Origin: SAR116 cluster bacterium AG-390-L20
Lineage (GTDB): Bacteria > Pseudomonadota > Alphaproteobacteria > Puniceispirillales > Marisalimonadaceae
Assembly: GCA_003278095.1 (NCBI GenBank)
Contig: QCHB01000010.1
Location: 27,864-91,863 of the forward strand
DNA length: 64,000 bases
Direction: 5' to 3'
The translations under genes and the position numbers were made by a program. Within the stretch, counting starts at the first letter, position 1. Every line of letters begins with the position of its first letter. Of the stretch, positions 20,510-29,041 are shown piece by piece. The notes under the pieces were generated by a model. It was not told the DNA's origin, did not search any database, and worked only from the letters and a program-made list of their open reading frames with translations.

Positions 20510-21238
20510 ATGTATAATCAAGATCTAAAAAAATTATATTTTCATATTTTAATAATTGATGATGATCAAAAAATAAGAGAATTACTAAAAAAATTTTTAG
20601 AAAATAATAGCTTTAGAGTTTCCGACGCTGAAAATACCCAGCAAGCTAAAAAAATTATGGAAACATTAATTTTTGACTTATTGGTTATCGATATAATGAT
20701 GCCAGGACAAAATGGTTTGGAATTTTTAAAAGAAATAAGACAAACAAATTCAATACCAACTCTTATGTTAACTGCCATGTCAAATCCTGAGGATAGACTT
20801 GATGGCCTCGAGTATGGGGCAGATGATTACATGACCAAGCCATTTGAACCAAGAGAATTATTACTAAGAATACAAAATATACTTAAAAGACGCCCTGAAA
20901 ATCTAAAGAAGACTAAAATTGAAAATAATACAAGATTCGGTCCATTTTCTTTTAATCAAAAATCTTTAAATTTATATAAAAATGATTTACCTGTTCATCT
21001 AACTACATCTGAGCAGAAATTGTTAAATTGTTTTTGTAAATCTCCAAATAAAGCTTTTTCTAGAGATGATATTAATGTCTCTCTTGGTGGTAATATGGAA
21101 ACTCGATCAATTGACGTGGCTATTGCAAGAATAAGACGTAAAATTGAAGATGATCAAAGATACCCCATTTATCTGCAAACAGTAAGAGGAATAGGCTGGA
21201 TGCTACATACTCACGATGACAGAATTAATAATGATTAA
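20510..21238 (+). CDS. OmpR-family response regulator (PetR-like)
   Basis: DNA-binding response regulator of 242 residues: receiver domain with acidic pocket D17-D19, phospho-acceptor Asp61 (LLVIDIMMPGQNG), the switch Thr/Ala region LMLTAM and Lys in MTKPFEP near 111; then a winged-helix domain ending in DVAIARIRRKIEDD...TVRGIGWML. It pairs with the histidine kinase 15 bases downstream. Alphaproteobacteria often keep such a pair beside ilvE; the name PetR is by analogy only. No ribosome site is obvious at this ATG. Confidence 0.92.
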   Translation: MYNQDLKKLYFHILIIDDDQKIRELLKKFLENNSFRVSDAENTQQAKKIMETLIFDLLVIDIMMPGQNGLEFLKEIRQTNSIPTLMLTAMSNPEDRLDGLEYGADDYMTKPFEPRELLLRIQNILKRRPENLKKTKIENNTRFGPFSFNQKSLNLYKNDLPVHLTTSEQKLLNCFCKSPNKAFSRDDINVSLGGNMETRSIDVAIARIRRKIEDDQRYPIYLQTVRGIGWMLHTHDDRINND

Positions 21239-21253
21239 AAAAAAGTATAAATA

Positions 21254-22564
21254 ATGAGATTACGCAACATAACACCAAAAAGTTTATTTGGAAGAATGTT
21301 AGCTATTATACTTGTCCCAATAATTCTTGTTCAAATTATTTCCGTGTCAATTTTCTATGAAAGACATTGGGATTGGGTATCTAGACATATGTCTAAAAAT
21401 TTAGCAAAAGATTTAGGTTTATTAATTGATGAGCTTGGTAGCGAGCCCTCTAAGAATCAGAGGGCTTTATCAGCTGTAAGAGCAAGACAATACTTTGATA
21501 TTATTTTCTACTGGTTAGAAGGAGGTATATTAAAACCTAATCAATCATTTAATGCGAAATTTAAAAATTTTCGATCTTCTTTGGAATCTAGAATAAAGGA
21601 ACCTTTCTATTTATCAACAATTGAGAATTCAAGACAATTTTATGTAGATATACAACTAGCAAATGGAATAGTAAGAATGCATATAGATAATAAAAGGTTA
21701 TTTGTTCCTACGGGTATTACTTTTATAATGTGGTCAGTAGGTGCATCAGTGATACTTTTTTCTGTGGCGATCATTTTTCTAAGAAAACAAGTAAGCCCAA
21801 TATTAAAACTAGCAAAAGCAGCACGTCAAATTGGTTTTGGAAGGGAAGTAGAAAATTATAATATTGAAGGTGCAACAGAGGTAAGAATAGCTGGAAGAGC
21901 ATTTCAAGCTATGAGACATAGAATAAATAAACAAATTTCAGAGAAAACTTCACTTTTAGCGGGAGTAAGTCATGACCTAAAAACTCCATTAACCAGAATG
22001 AGACTTCAATTAGCAGTTATGGATAATAATAAAGAAATTAGAGAAGATTTTGAAAAAGAGCTAATAGAACTAGAAAAAATGATAGATGGTTATTTAGATT
22101 TTGCAAGAAATGAACGAGAAGAGGAAATGGTTGATGCTAGTTTATTTAAGTTACTTCAACAAGCCGCTAAAACCTCTGATCCTAATGGAGAAAAAATAAA
22201 TATAGCTGTACCACCGGATAATATTCCAATTTTTCCAATTCAAGTTCAATCAATAAGACGAGCTCTGATAAATTTATTTACCAATGCAATTAGATATGCA
22301 GGTAAAGCAAATGTTCAAATTCAAATTTTTGATGATCATAGTGAAGTTATAATTGATGATAATGGTCCAGGAATACCTAGAGATAAAAGAGACGAGGTAG
22401 TATTACCGTTTACAAGATTGGATAATTCTAGAAATAATAAAACCGGTGGTACTGGACTAGGTTTATCAATTGCCAAAAATTCAGCACTTAATCATGGTGG
22501 AGAACTAATTTTAGAGGATAGTCCTTTAGGTGGGTTAAGAGTCAGATTATTACTACCTTTGTAG
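21254..22564 (+). CDS. EnvZ-like sensor histidine kinase
   Basis: Membrane sensor kinase of 436 residues, cognate partner of the upstream regulator. It has an N-terminal transmembrane helix (about 14-32), a periplasmic segment of about 120 residues, a second helix (about 155-178), a HAMP linker, a HisKA domain with phospho-acceptor His240 in GVSHDLKTPLTRM, and a HATPase domain with N box (NLFTNAIRYAG), G1 (DDNGPGIP) and G2 (GGTGLGLSIA). The signal sensed is unknown. Confidence 0.94.
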   Translation: MRLRNITPKSLFGRMLAIILVPIILVQIISVSIFYERHWDWVSRHMSKNLAKDLGLLIDELGSEPSKNQRALSAVRARQYFDIIFYWLEGGILKPNQSFNAKFKNFRSSLESRIKEPFYLSTIENSRQFYVDIQLANGIVRMHIDNKRLFVPTGITFIMWSVGASVILFSVAIIFLRKQVSPILKLAKAARQIGFGREVENYNIEGATEVRIAGRAFQAMRHRINKQISEKTSLLAGVSHDLKTPLTRMRLQLAVMDNNKEIREDFEKELIELEKMIDGYLDFARNEREEEMVDASLFKLLQQAAKTSDPNGEKINIAVPPDNIPIFPIQVQSIRRALINLFTNAIRYAGKANVQIQIFDDHSEVIIDDNGPGIPRDKRDEVVLPFTRLDNSRNNKTGGTGLGLSIAKNSALNHGGELILEDSPLGGLRVRLLLPL

Positions 22565-23173
22565 TCATTTTTTAATAATACCAGTAAAAAAACCAATATC
22601 TTCAATGTCTTTTAGATATTTATCTAAATATCTCAAAGTTGAATCAAGGTTGTTGTTTTCATCTTTCAAAAAAACTTCCATTCCTCTTATAAATACAATA
22701 TTTAAAGCTACAGACTTAATAGTTTTAAGGCCACAATTTTGTTTGCTTTCAACTAAGTCTAAAAGGTTAAACATAAAAGAATAATTTTGTTGTAAAAGTT
22801 TAAAGAAGATCTCAGCTTTACGATCTAACCCTTCACTAAAAATTTTTAAAGCTGGTCTGTACTCTAAAAGCTTTTCAAATCTTAAAGTTATGCCTTCTAA
22901 AATTTTCTCATAAGTAGTTGATATTGAATCATCAAATATATCAGTTTTAAATTCTTCTAAAGTTTCATTATCTACTTTAGTAACAAGTATTTTTAAAAAA
23001 AAAAGGGGGTTATGAACAAAATCTTTTGGTATTATTTTTTTGGCTTCCTCGAAGGAGACTTTACTTTTCGAACAGAGCTCCTCTATAGTTATTGAGTTTT
23101 TGTTTCCAGCATTTAAAATTGAAAAATATGTATTGCATAATTTCCATTTTAAATCTTGATCTTTACTTTTCAT
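22565..23173 (-). CDS. TetR-like helix-turn-helix protein, putative
   Basis: A 202-residue, mostly helical protein. The first 60 residues fit a degenerate TetR-type DNA-binding domain (ITIEELCSKSKVSFEEAKKII), followed by a Lys/Glu-rich helical domain as in TetR ligand domains. I do not see a diagnostic motif, so the function is uncertain; a COQ9-like relation is the other possibility. It abuts the end of the convergent kinase gene and lies 8 bases before proC in the proC transcript direction. Confidence 0.5.
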   Translation of the reverse strand: MKSKDQDLKWKLCNTYFSILNAGNKNSITIEELCSKSKVSFEEAKKIIPKDFVHNPLFFLKILVTKVDNETLEEFKTDIFDDSISTTYEKILEGITLRFEKLLEYRPALKIFSEGLDRKAEIFFKLLQQNYSFMFNLLDLVESKQNCGLKTIKSVALNIVFIRGMEVFLKDENNNLDSTLRYLDKYLKDIEDIGFFTGIIKK

Positions 23174-23181
23174 GTAACTAT

Positions 23182-24006
23182 TTAGCCATTAGAGTTTAAA
23201 TCTTTAGCTCTTTTTTTTGCAGCACTAACTGTTTTACCCAGCAAATTATATAATCCATAATCTTCAGATGCAAGTATTTCTAAACCTGCTTCTGTTGTTC
23301 CACCAGGACTGGTAACATTTTCTTTAAGTATCTTGGGATTAATGTTTGATATTTCTAACAATTTTGCTGAACCTATTATAGTTTCTATAGCCAATGCATT
23401 TGCATTCTTTTTGGATAAACCTTGATTTAGACCTATTTCAGATAATACCTCTGCAAAATAGAAAACATAAGCAGGTCCAGATCCAGATATAGCAGTTACA
23501 ACATCAATAAAAGATTCGGATTCTAGGTAAACTGCCTTCCCAAAAGCGCTTAATAAATCTTGTACATCAAGTAATTCTATTTTATCTATATTATTAGTAT
23601 TACAATAACCAGTTACTCCAAAACCTACTGAAGCTGGTAAATTTGGCATTGCTCTAACAAGTTTTATATCTTTTTTAAGATTTGACTGAAACCAATCAAA
23701 AGAAAGACCCGCAGCGATCGAAATAAATAGAGTCTTCGAAAAATTAATTCTAGAAAACACCTTAATCACTTCATTCATTTGTTGTGGCTTGACAGCAAGG
23801 AAAATTATATCAATATTTTCTACATAAACAAATTTTAATAATTGCTCAAAATTTTCATATGATTCTATACCATCATTAACAGCAGTACCTCTTAGAGAAG
23901 ATTCTTTTTCAACGACAAAAAAATTAAAATTTAAACTTTTGAGCATCCACCCTTTTACAATGGACGATCCCATTTTTCCAAATCCAAATAAAACTACATT
24001 CTTCAT
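23182..24006 (-). CDS. proC: Pyrroline-5-carboxylate reductase
   Basis: Last enzyme of proline synthesis, reducing P5C with NAD(P)H. The 274-residue protein has an N-terminal Rossmann motif (LFGFGKMGSSIVKGW, 6-20), LVRAMPNLPASVG near 118-130, the catalytic-domain GSGPAYVFYFAE near 170, and the C-terminal TSPGGTTEAGL signature. Full length. It lies in a minus-strand group between a YbjN-domain gene and a TetR-like gene. Confidence 0.96.
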   Translation of the reverse strand: MKNVVLFGFGKMGSSIVKGWMLKSLNFNFFVVEKESSLRGTAVNDGIESYENFEQLLKFVYVENIDIIFLAVKPQQMNEVIKVFSRINFSKTLFISIAAGLSFDWFQSNLKKDIKLVRAMPNLPASVGFGVTGYCNTNNIDKIELLDVQDLLSAFGKAVYLESESFIDVVTAISGSGPAYVFYFAEVLSEIGLNQGLSKKNANALAIETIIGSAKLLEISNINPKILKENVTSPGGTTEAGLEILASEDYGLYNLLGKTVSAAKKRAKDLNSNG

Positions 24007-24052
24007 ATTTTACCTAATATATTTTAACAACTATTTTTGAGCATAACTAGAT

Positions 24053-24541
24053 CTAGGCGTATCCTTTGACTTCCATAAACATTAATTCCATATAACTCTG
24101 ATCTATTTTTTCTGCGTATATTAAATTGTGCGTCGCCAGTGCAAAATTACGAAATAAGTAATTCGTTATATTTAAATTTTTTTCAATAAAATCTTCTATG
24201 ATTTTATTTTTTAATTTTACAAAATATTGCTTGCTAATATAGAACTTAATTTTATCGACTTCCAGATCATAAATAAAAAAACCAGTTTGAGTTTTTTGAT
24301 TTACAAAGTTTATCAACTTTTGTAGTTCATTTATTTTGTTTCTAGGAACCTCTATATCTAAGGTATAATCAAACTGTATATAATTATAATTATGGCTGAC
24401 TATTAAATAATAATCAGCAATTTCACCTTGATAATTGAAATGATAATGTTTCTCATAATTTGAAGAAATAGACCAATGATGTTTTTGGAAAATACTATAT
24501 AGTTTAGGTGTAAAAAATATGTTTTTCAGTTCATCAGTCAT
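24053..24541 (-). CDS. YbjN domain-containing protein
   Basis: A 162-residue protein of the YbjN group, widespread in alphaproteobacteria next to proC. The domain resembles type III secretion chaperones in fold, and no enzymatic role is known. Features are the early HHWSISSNYEKHYHF segment, alternating beta/alpha structure, and the C-terminal RNFALATHNLIYAEKID helix. Gap to proC: 46 bases. Confidence 0.75.
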   Translation of the reverse strand: MTDELKNIFFTPKLYSIFQKHHWSISSNYEKHYHFNYQGEIADYYLIVSHNYNYIQFDYTLDIEVPRNKINELQKLINFVNQKTQTGFFIYDLEVDKIKFYISKQYFVKLKNKIIEDFIEKNLNITNYLFRNFALATHNLIYAEKIDQSYMELMFMEVKGYA

Positions 24542-24613
24542 AATATCTATATATAGTATATTTTGATAAATATAAAGACTGTTATACTATATATTGATTA
24601 TATAAAGAAAAAT

Positions 24614-24868
24614 TTACTTTTTGTTTTTTAAAATTTTATTTTTATTTTCCAATTTTGCTTTTAAAAGATTAAATTCAGAATTTAATTTTTCATGTCTGTC
24701 AACAAGAGCTTCAAAATCTTCTCTACTAACAATACCTTGAGAGTTAATAAATTTTTCAAACCTACTTTTAACAATATTATCCACTTCATTTTTTAAGTCT
24801 GAAAATGTTGAAAGAGCTCCTGTAATAACAGAGGCGGTATCTTTTAAAAAAAAATTATTTTTTTTCAT
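24614..24868 (-). CDS. ubiK: UbiK-like accessory factor (BMFP domain)
   Basis: Short coiled-coil protein of 84 residues matching the membrane fusogenic BMFP family: VDNIVKSRFEKF followed by SREDFEALVDRHEKLNSEFNLLKAKLE. In proteobacteria UbiK assists the ubiquinone-synthesis complex at the membrane. The Lys-rich tail is typical. Divergent from lgt. Confidence 0.8.
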   Translation of the reverse strand: MKKNNFFLKDTASVITGALSTFSDLKNEVDNIVKSRFEKFINSQGIVSREDFEALVDRHEKLNSEFNLLKAKLENKNKILKNKK

Positions 24869-24962
24869 AAATTTTCCATTAACTAACTCATTTTATAATG
24901 CTATATTTATTGTAACATATATACTTTAAATAATTAATTAATTTAATTTAATGTTGTGACAT

Positions 24963-25760
24963 ATGTTTGATTTTCCAAATATTAACCCTGTAGCTATAGA
25001 CTTAGGCATAGTCAAAATCAGTTGGTACGCTATATCTTACATATGCGGGATTATTTTAAGCTGGTTTTTAATTTTGGAAATTATAAAATTTAAAAATATA
25101 AAAATCAGCAATAAAAGTGTAAGCGATTTAATTAGCAATTGTATTATTGGAATTATTTTAGGAGGAAGATTAGGTTACGTAATATTTTATAATCCTGAAT
25201 ATTATTTTAATAACATTTTAGAAATTTTTAAAATTTGGAATGGTGGGATGTCATTTCATGGTGGATTTATAGGTGTTGTAATTGCTGTAATTTATTCAAG
25301 TAAATCAAGCAAAATACCTTTAATGATTTTTTCTGATTTAATCTCATTAGTTTCACCAATTGGAATATTTTTTGGAAGAATAGCAAATTTTATCAATGGT
25401 GAACTTTACGGTAAAGTAACAAATCATAAATTTGGGATGATATTCCCTAAAGGAGGAAATTTACCAAGGCATCCTAGTCAACTTTATGAAGCATTTTTTG
25501 AAGGTTTGATTTTGTTTATTATATTATGGTTGCTGATGAATATAACAAATTTTTTTAAAATAAAAGGATTAATGACAGGATGCTTTATATTTTTATATGG
25601 ATTTTTTCGCTTCTTTGTAGAATTTTTTAGAGAGCCAGATGTTCATATTGGATACTTATACCTTGATTTTTCAATGGGACAACTCTTATCATTACCAATG
25701 ATTATAATTGGCTTATGCTTTATCATTATATATTATAAAAAGAATAAACATTTAATTTAA
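24963..25760 (+). CDS. lgt: Prolipoprotein diacylglyceryl transferase
   Basis: Inner-membrane enzyme that adds diacylglycerol from phosphatidylglycerol to the lipobox cysteine of lipoproteins. The 265-residue protein has about seven hydrophobic segments, the GGMSFHGGFIG motif (about 93-103), and the key Arg in FFGRIANFINGELYG (about 138-152). Full length. It is followed after 43 bases by pgeF, the common alphaproteobacterial order. Confidence 0.96.
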   Translation: MFDFPNINPVAIDLGIVKISWYAISYICGIILSWFLILEIIKFKNIKISNKSVSDLISNCIIGIILGGRLGYVIFYNPEYYFNNILEIFKIWNGGMSFHGGFIGVVIAVIYSSKSSKIPLMIFSDLISLVSPIGIFFGRIANFINGELYGKVTNHKFGMIFPKGGNLPRHPSQLYEAFFEGLILFIILWLLMNITNFFKIKGLMTGCFIFLYGFFRFFVEFFREPDVHIGYLYLDFSMGQLLSLPMIIIGLCFIIIYYKKNKHLI

Positions 25761-25803
25761 TTTAAATTATTTTAACACTGCAGTTCAACAGTAAAACTAA
25801 TTC

Positions 25804-26583
25804 ATGCCGATACAAAAAATACAGCACATAAATTTGGAAAGTAAGTGTTTAAGCTATGGTTTTTTCACAAGAAATGGAGGAGTTTCTGAATATCCATTTA
25901 ATTCACTTAATTGCAGTTTTAACGTTAATGACAATAAAAATAATGTAAAAGAAAATCTAAGATTAGTTAGTCATGAACTTAGATTAAAAAAAATAATAAA
26001 ATTAAATCAAATACATTCATCTAACGTTTTGATTATTAACAATCAAAATAAACAAAGAAGTTCTCTAAATGCTGACGGTTTAGTGACTAACTTAACAGGT
26101 ATAGGTTTATCAATTCTTGGTGCTGACTGTGCACCTATTCTGTTTTATGATGATAAATCAAAAACTATCGGCGCCTGTCACGCCGGTTGGCGAGGTGCAA
26201 TAGATAACATTATTGAGGCTACAATAATAAGTATGGAAAAAATTGGGGCAAGTAGAAAAAATATAATAGCTGTAATTGGGCCAACTATACAAAAACAGTC
26301 ATATGAAATAAAAAATGATGTAGCAAAAATAGTTAAAGAAAGCATAGGCTTTAAAAGAAATAATTCTATTTTATCTCAAATGAAAAATAATAAATACTTA
26401 TTTGATTTACCTTTATTATTAAAGGAGACTTTAAAAATATCTCAGATTAATAAAATTGGTGATATTAATATAAATACATATGATAATAATTTATTTTTCA
26501 GTCATAGACAGTCTTGTCACCAAAATTCATCACAAGTAGGCATGACAGGTCGTCATATATCTGTGATTGGAATTTTAAAATAG
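25804..26583 (+). CDS. pgeF: Peptidoglycan editing factor PgeF (laccase-domain protein)
   Basis: YfiH/DUF152 family enzyme reported to remove mis-incorporated L-Ser from UDP-MurNAc peptides; earlier described as a polyphenol oxidase. The 259-residue protein has the metal-binding pattern H in LNQIHSSNV, ADCAPILFYD, GACHAGWRGA (about 123-132) and a C-terminal SHRQSCHQ segment. Same strand as lgt. A tiny hydrophobic ORF begins 7 bases after its stop. Confidence 0.92.
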   Translation: MPIQKIQHINLESKCLSYGFFTRNGGVSEYPFNSLNCSFNVNDNKNNVKENLRLVSHELRLKKIIKLNQIHSSNVLIINNQNKQRSSLNADGLVTNLTGIGLSILGADCAPILFYDDKSKTIGACHAGWRGAIDNIIEATIISMEKIGASRKNIIAVIGPTIQKQSYEIKNDVAKIVKESIGFKRNNSILSQMKNNKYLFDLPLLLKETLKISQINKIGDININTYDNNLFFSHRQSCHQNSSQVGMTGRHISVIGILK

Positions 26584-26590
26584 GACTAAA

Positions 26591-26656
26591 ATGCCACACT
26601 TGATAATATTTTTTTTGTTAATGATTTTGGGATTATTTATTTTAATGTTCATATAA
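26591..26656 (+). CDS. Candidate 21-residue hydrophobic membrane peptide
   Basis: A short open frame encoding MPH followed by an almost continuous hydrophobic run of Leu, Ile, Phe and Met ending FMFI-like at the stop, enough for one transmembrane helix. The ATG is preceded by AGGA at 26582-26585 with a 5-base spacer, and that AGGA overlaps the pgeF stop, which would couple translation. It lies in the 161-base gap between pgeF and prs. AT-rich DNA can code hydrophobic runs by chance, so this is a candidate only. Confidence 0.4.
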   Translation: MPHLIIFFLLMILGLFILMFI

Positions 26657-26744
26657 AATAAAGGAATAATTTATTAAATTTATCTTGCTATAACTTTGCT
26701 GAGACTGCTATTAAATTAATGGAATTATCTTGGGATAACACTAA

Positions 26745-27677
26745 ATGAAAATACTGTCTTGCAACTCTAATATAAATTTAGCAGAGAGTATTTCTAAGGC
26801 ACTTAATACTCAGCTTGTTAAAGTAGACGTAAAAAGATTTTCTGATATGGAAGTTTTTGTTGAAGTGCAGGAAAATGTTAGAGGTGAAGATATGTTTATT
26901 ATACAGTCAACCTCTTATCCTGCAAATGATAATTTAATGGAATTACTTGTATCATTAGATGCTCTTCGAAGAGCAAGTGCAAGAAGAATTACAGCAGTCA
27001 TTCCTTATTATGGGTATGCAAGACAAGATAGGAAATCTGGGCCAAGAACCCCCATTTCTGCAAAATTAGTTGCAAACCTAATAACTAAAGCTGGTGCAGA
27101 CAGAATTTTAACCATGGATTTACATGCGGGTCAGATACAGGGTTTTTTTGACATACCTACTGATAATTTGTTTGCAGCTCCAGTATTTGTAAAAGATATT
27201 GAAGGTAGATATAAAAACAAACCTGTAGTTATTGTGTCCCCAGATGTAGGTGGTGTAGTTAGGGCTAGAGCTATCGCAAGAAGAATAAATGCTAATTTAG
27301 CAATAATTGATAAAAGAAGGGAAAAAGCAGGTTTATCAGAAGTCATGAATATCATTGGTGATGTTTCAAATCACCACTGTATAATAGTTGATGACATCAT
27401 TGATTCTGGAGGAACAATATGTAATGCGGCTCAGGCTTTAATTGACGTAGGCGCATTAAGTGTTGATGCTTATGTTACTCATGGAGTGTTATCTGGATCT
27501 GCTGTAAGTAATATTAGTAACTCCCCTTTAACCTCGCTTGTAACCACTGATTCTATAAAAGCAACAGAGGCTGTACGCATATCTAGTAATATAAGACAAA
27601 TTTCTATTGCTCCTATTATTGGTGAAGCTATTCGTCGAGTCCACACTGAACAATCTGTATCAAGCCTTTTTGAATAA
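26745..27677 (+). CDS. prs: Ribose-phosphate pyrophosphokinase
   Basis: Makes PRPP from ribose 5-phosphate and ATP for nucleotide, histidine and NAD synthesis. The 310-residue protein has the family's [16 protein letters not shown] start, the flexible loop region [17 protein letters not shown] (about 87-103), and the PRPP-binding loop [11 protein letters not shown] near 215-225. Full length. It is followed by rplY and pth, the classic prs-rplY-pth-ychF order. Confidence 0.97.
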   Translation: MKILSCNSNINLAESISKALNTQLVKVDVKRFSDMEVFVEVQENVRGEDMFIIQSTSYPANDNLMELLVSLDALRRASARRITAVIPYYGYARQDRKSGPRTPISAKLVANLITKAGADRILTMDLHAGQIQGFFDIPTDNLFAAPVFVKDIEGRYKNKPVVIVSPDVGGVVRARAIARRINANLAIIDKRREKAGLSEVMNIIGDVSNHHCIIVDDIIDSGGTICNAAQALIDVGALSVDAYVTHGVLSGSAVSNISNSPLTSLVTTDSIKATEAVRISSNIRQISIAPIIGEAIRRVHTEQSVSSLFE

Positions 27678-27731
27678 TTTTTATATTATTTACTTTATAT
27701 TTTTTAATTAAAACGTTATGAATGCTTTATT

Positions 27732-27755
27732 CTTTTACACCCCTGGAGGTAAAAG
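27732..27755 (+). promoter_or_regulatory. Hairpin in the rplY leader, possible L25 autoregulatory site
   Basis: CTTTTAC and GTAAAAG form a 7-bp stem around a 10-base loop containing CCCC and GGAG. It ends 21 bases before the rplY ATG, and the true ribosome site AAGGAG follows at about 27763-27769. Ribosomal protein genes often carry leader structures bound by their own product, and an L25 leader is known in gammaproteobacteria. A role here is inferred. Confidence 0.4.
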
Positions 27756-27776
27756 ACTTTTAGAAGGAGATAACTA

Positions 27777-28424
27777 ATGGAAACTATTGATATTAAAGCT
27801 GAAGCTCGTAGTCAGGTTGGTAAGGGGTCTGCCAGAGCTGCAAGACGTGCAGGATTAGTTCCTGCAGTTATTTATGGAAACAAACAATCTGCTATACCTA
27901 TAACTTTAGATGCCAATAATTGGCGACAATTAATGAATAAACCTGGTATTTTTAGTCAACTTATGAACATTGACGTTAATAATGAAAAACATTTTGTTTT
28001 ACCACGTGATATCCAGCAACATCCTGTTTCGGAAGAGGCAGAGCATGTTGATTTTTTAAGGGTTACAAAAAATGCAACTGTAGCTGTTGGTATTAACGTA
28101 GAATTCCTAAACGAAGATAAATGTACAGGATTAAAAATGGGTGGTGTTCTAAATATTGTAAGAGCACAAGTTGAGCTTAATTGTCCTGCTATTTCAATAC
28201 CAGAAAAAATAACTGTTGATTTAGAAGGCCTTAACGTTGGCCACACAATACACATAAGTTCAATAAGTCTGCCAGAAGGTTGTACGCCTACAATTACAGA
28301 CAGAGATTTTACAGTAGCAACAATAGCTGCGCCAAGGGGTGGATTAGGTGATGCAGAAGAAGATGAAGATATAGATAAAGAAGAAACTGCTGAAGATACT
28401 GAAGAAAACAAGAGTGATAGTTAG
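27777..28424 (+). CDS. rplY: 50S ribosomal protein L25 (Ctc/TL5 form)
   Basis: Binds 5S rRNA. The 215-residue protein is the long CTC form, with an N-terminal L25 domain (ARSQVGKGSARAARRAGLVPAVIYG, about 9-33) and a C-terminal beta domain (GLNVGHTIHISSISLPEG). It ends in an acidic tail of Glu/Asp/Thr (about 195-215). The last codons lie inside a perfect hairpin at 28415-28438. Strong ribosome site AAGGAG. Confidence 0.96.
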   Translation: METIDIKAEARSQVGKGSARAARRAGLVPAVIYGNKQSAIPITLDANNWRQLMNKPGIFSQLMNIDVNNEKHFVLPRDIQQHPVSEEAEHVDFLRVTKNATVAVGINVEFLNEDKCTGLKMGGVLNIVRAQVELNCPAISIPEKITVDLEGLNVGHTIHISSISLPEGCTPTITDRDFTVATIAAPRGGLGDAEEDEDIDKEETAEDTEENKSDS

Positions 28425-28438
28425 AAATAACTATCACA
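28415..28438 (+). repeat. Perfect hairpin with GAAA tetraloop spanning the rplY stop
   Basis: GTGATAGTTA, loop GAAA, TAACTATCAC: a 10-bp perfect stem closed by a GNRA tetraloop. The rplY stop codon TAG (28422-28424) lies in the left arm. No T tract follows, so it does not look like an intrinsic terminator; an mRNA-stabilising or processing hairpin between rplY and pth is more likely. Confidence 0.55.
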
Positions 28439-28462
28439 CAATAATGATTAGTAAACTTTAAA

Positions 28463-29020
28463 ATGTTTCTCATAGTCGGCCTAGGAAATCCTGGAAAAAC
28501 TTATACTAATAATAGACACAACATAGGTTTCAAGGTTGTAGATGCAATAAAAGACATTTATAACTTTCCAAAATATATTAAAAAATTTAATTCTGAATTT
28601 TCAAAATCTGAAATTGATGGAAATATTATTTTCTTAATTAAACCAACAACCTTCATGAATAATTCTGGTATAGCTGTTAAAGAATTTAAAAACTTCTATA
28701 ATTTTGATATTAATAAAATTTATGTCATACATGACGAAATTGATCTAGATCAAGGTCGTATAAAAACCAAAATTGGGGGTGGTAATAATGGACATAACGG
28801 TCTTAAAAGCATAGATCAGTTAGTTGGTAAGGATTACAATAGAATCAGAGTAGGTGTTTCACGACCATCAAAAATATTTGAAAATAAAACTAATGAAAAT
28901 GTTTCAGGTTGGGTTCTTTCTGATTTTTCGTCAGACGAAAAAGTTAAATGGGTTGACGAAACAATTAATAAAATTTCAAAGAGTATATCTTTATTAATAA
29001 ATAATAAAGATTGTTTTTAA
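28463..29020 (+). CDS. pth: Peptidyl-tRNA hydrolase
   Basis: Releases tRNA from peptidyl-tRNA that falls off ribosomes. The 185-residue protein has GLGNPGKTYTNNRHNIGFKVVD (Asn and His catalytic residues, His20), KPTTFMNNSG, HDEIDLDQGRIKTKIGGGNNGHNGLKSI (catalytic Asp near 93) and RVGVSRP. Full length, following rplY by 38 bases and preceding ychF by 21. Confidence 0.97.
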   Translation: MFLIVGLGNPGKTYTNNRHNIGFKVVDAIKDIYNFPKYIKKFNSEFSKSEIDGNIIFLIKPTTFMNNSGIAVKEFKNFYNFDINKIYVIHDEIDLDQGRIKTKIGGGNNGHNGLKSIDQLVGKDYNRIRVGVSRPSKIFENKTNENVSGWVLSDFSSDEKVKWVDETINKISKSISLLINNKDCF

Positions 29021-29041
29021 AAAAAGATTGGGGATAGCTTA

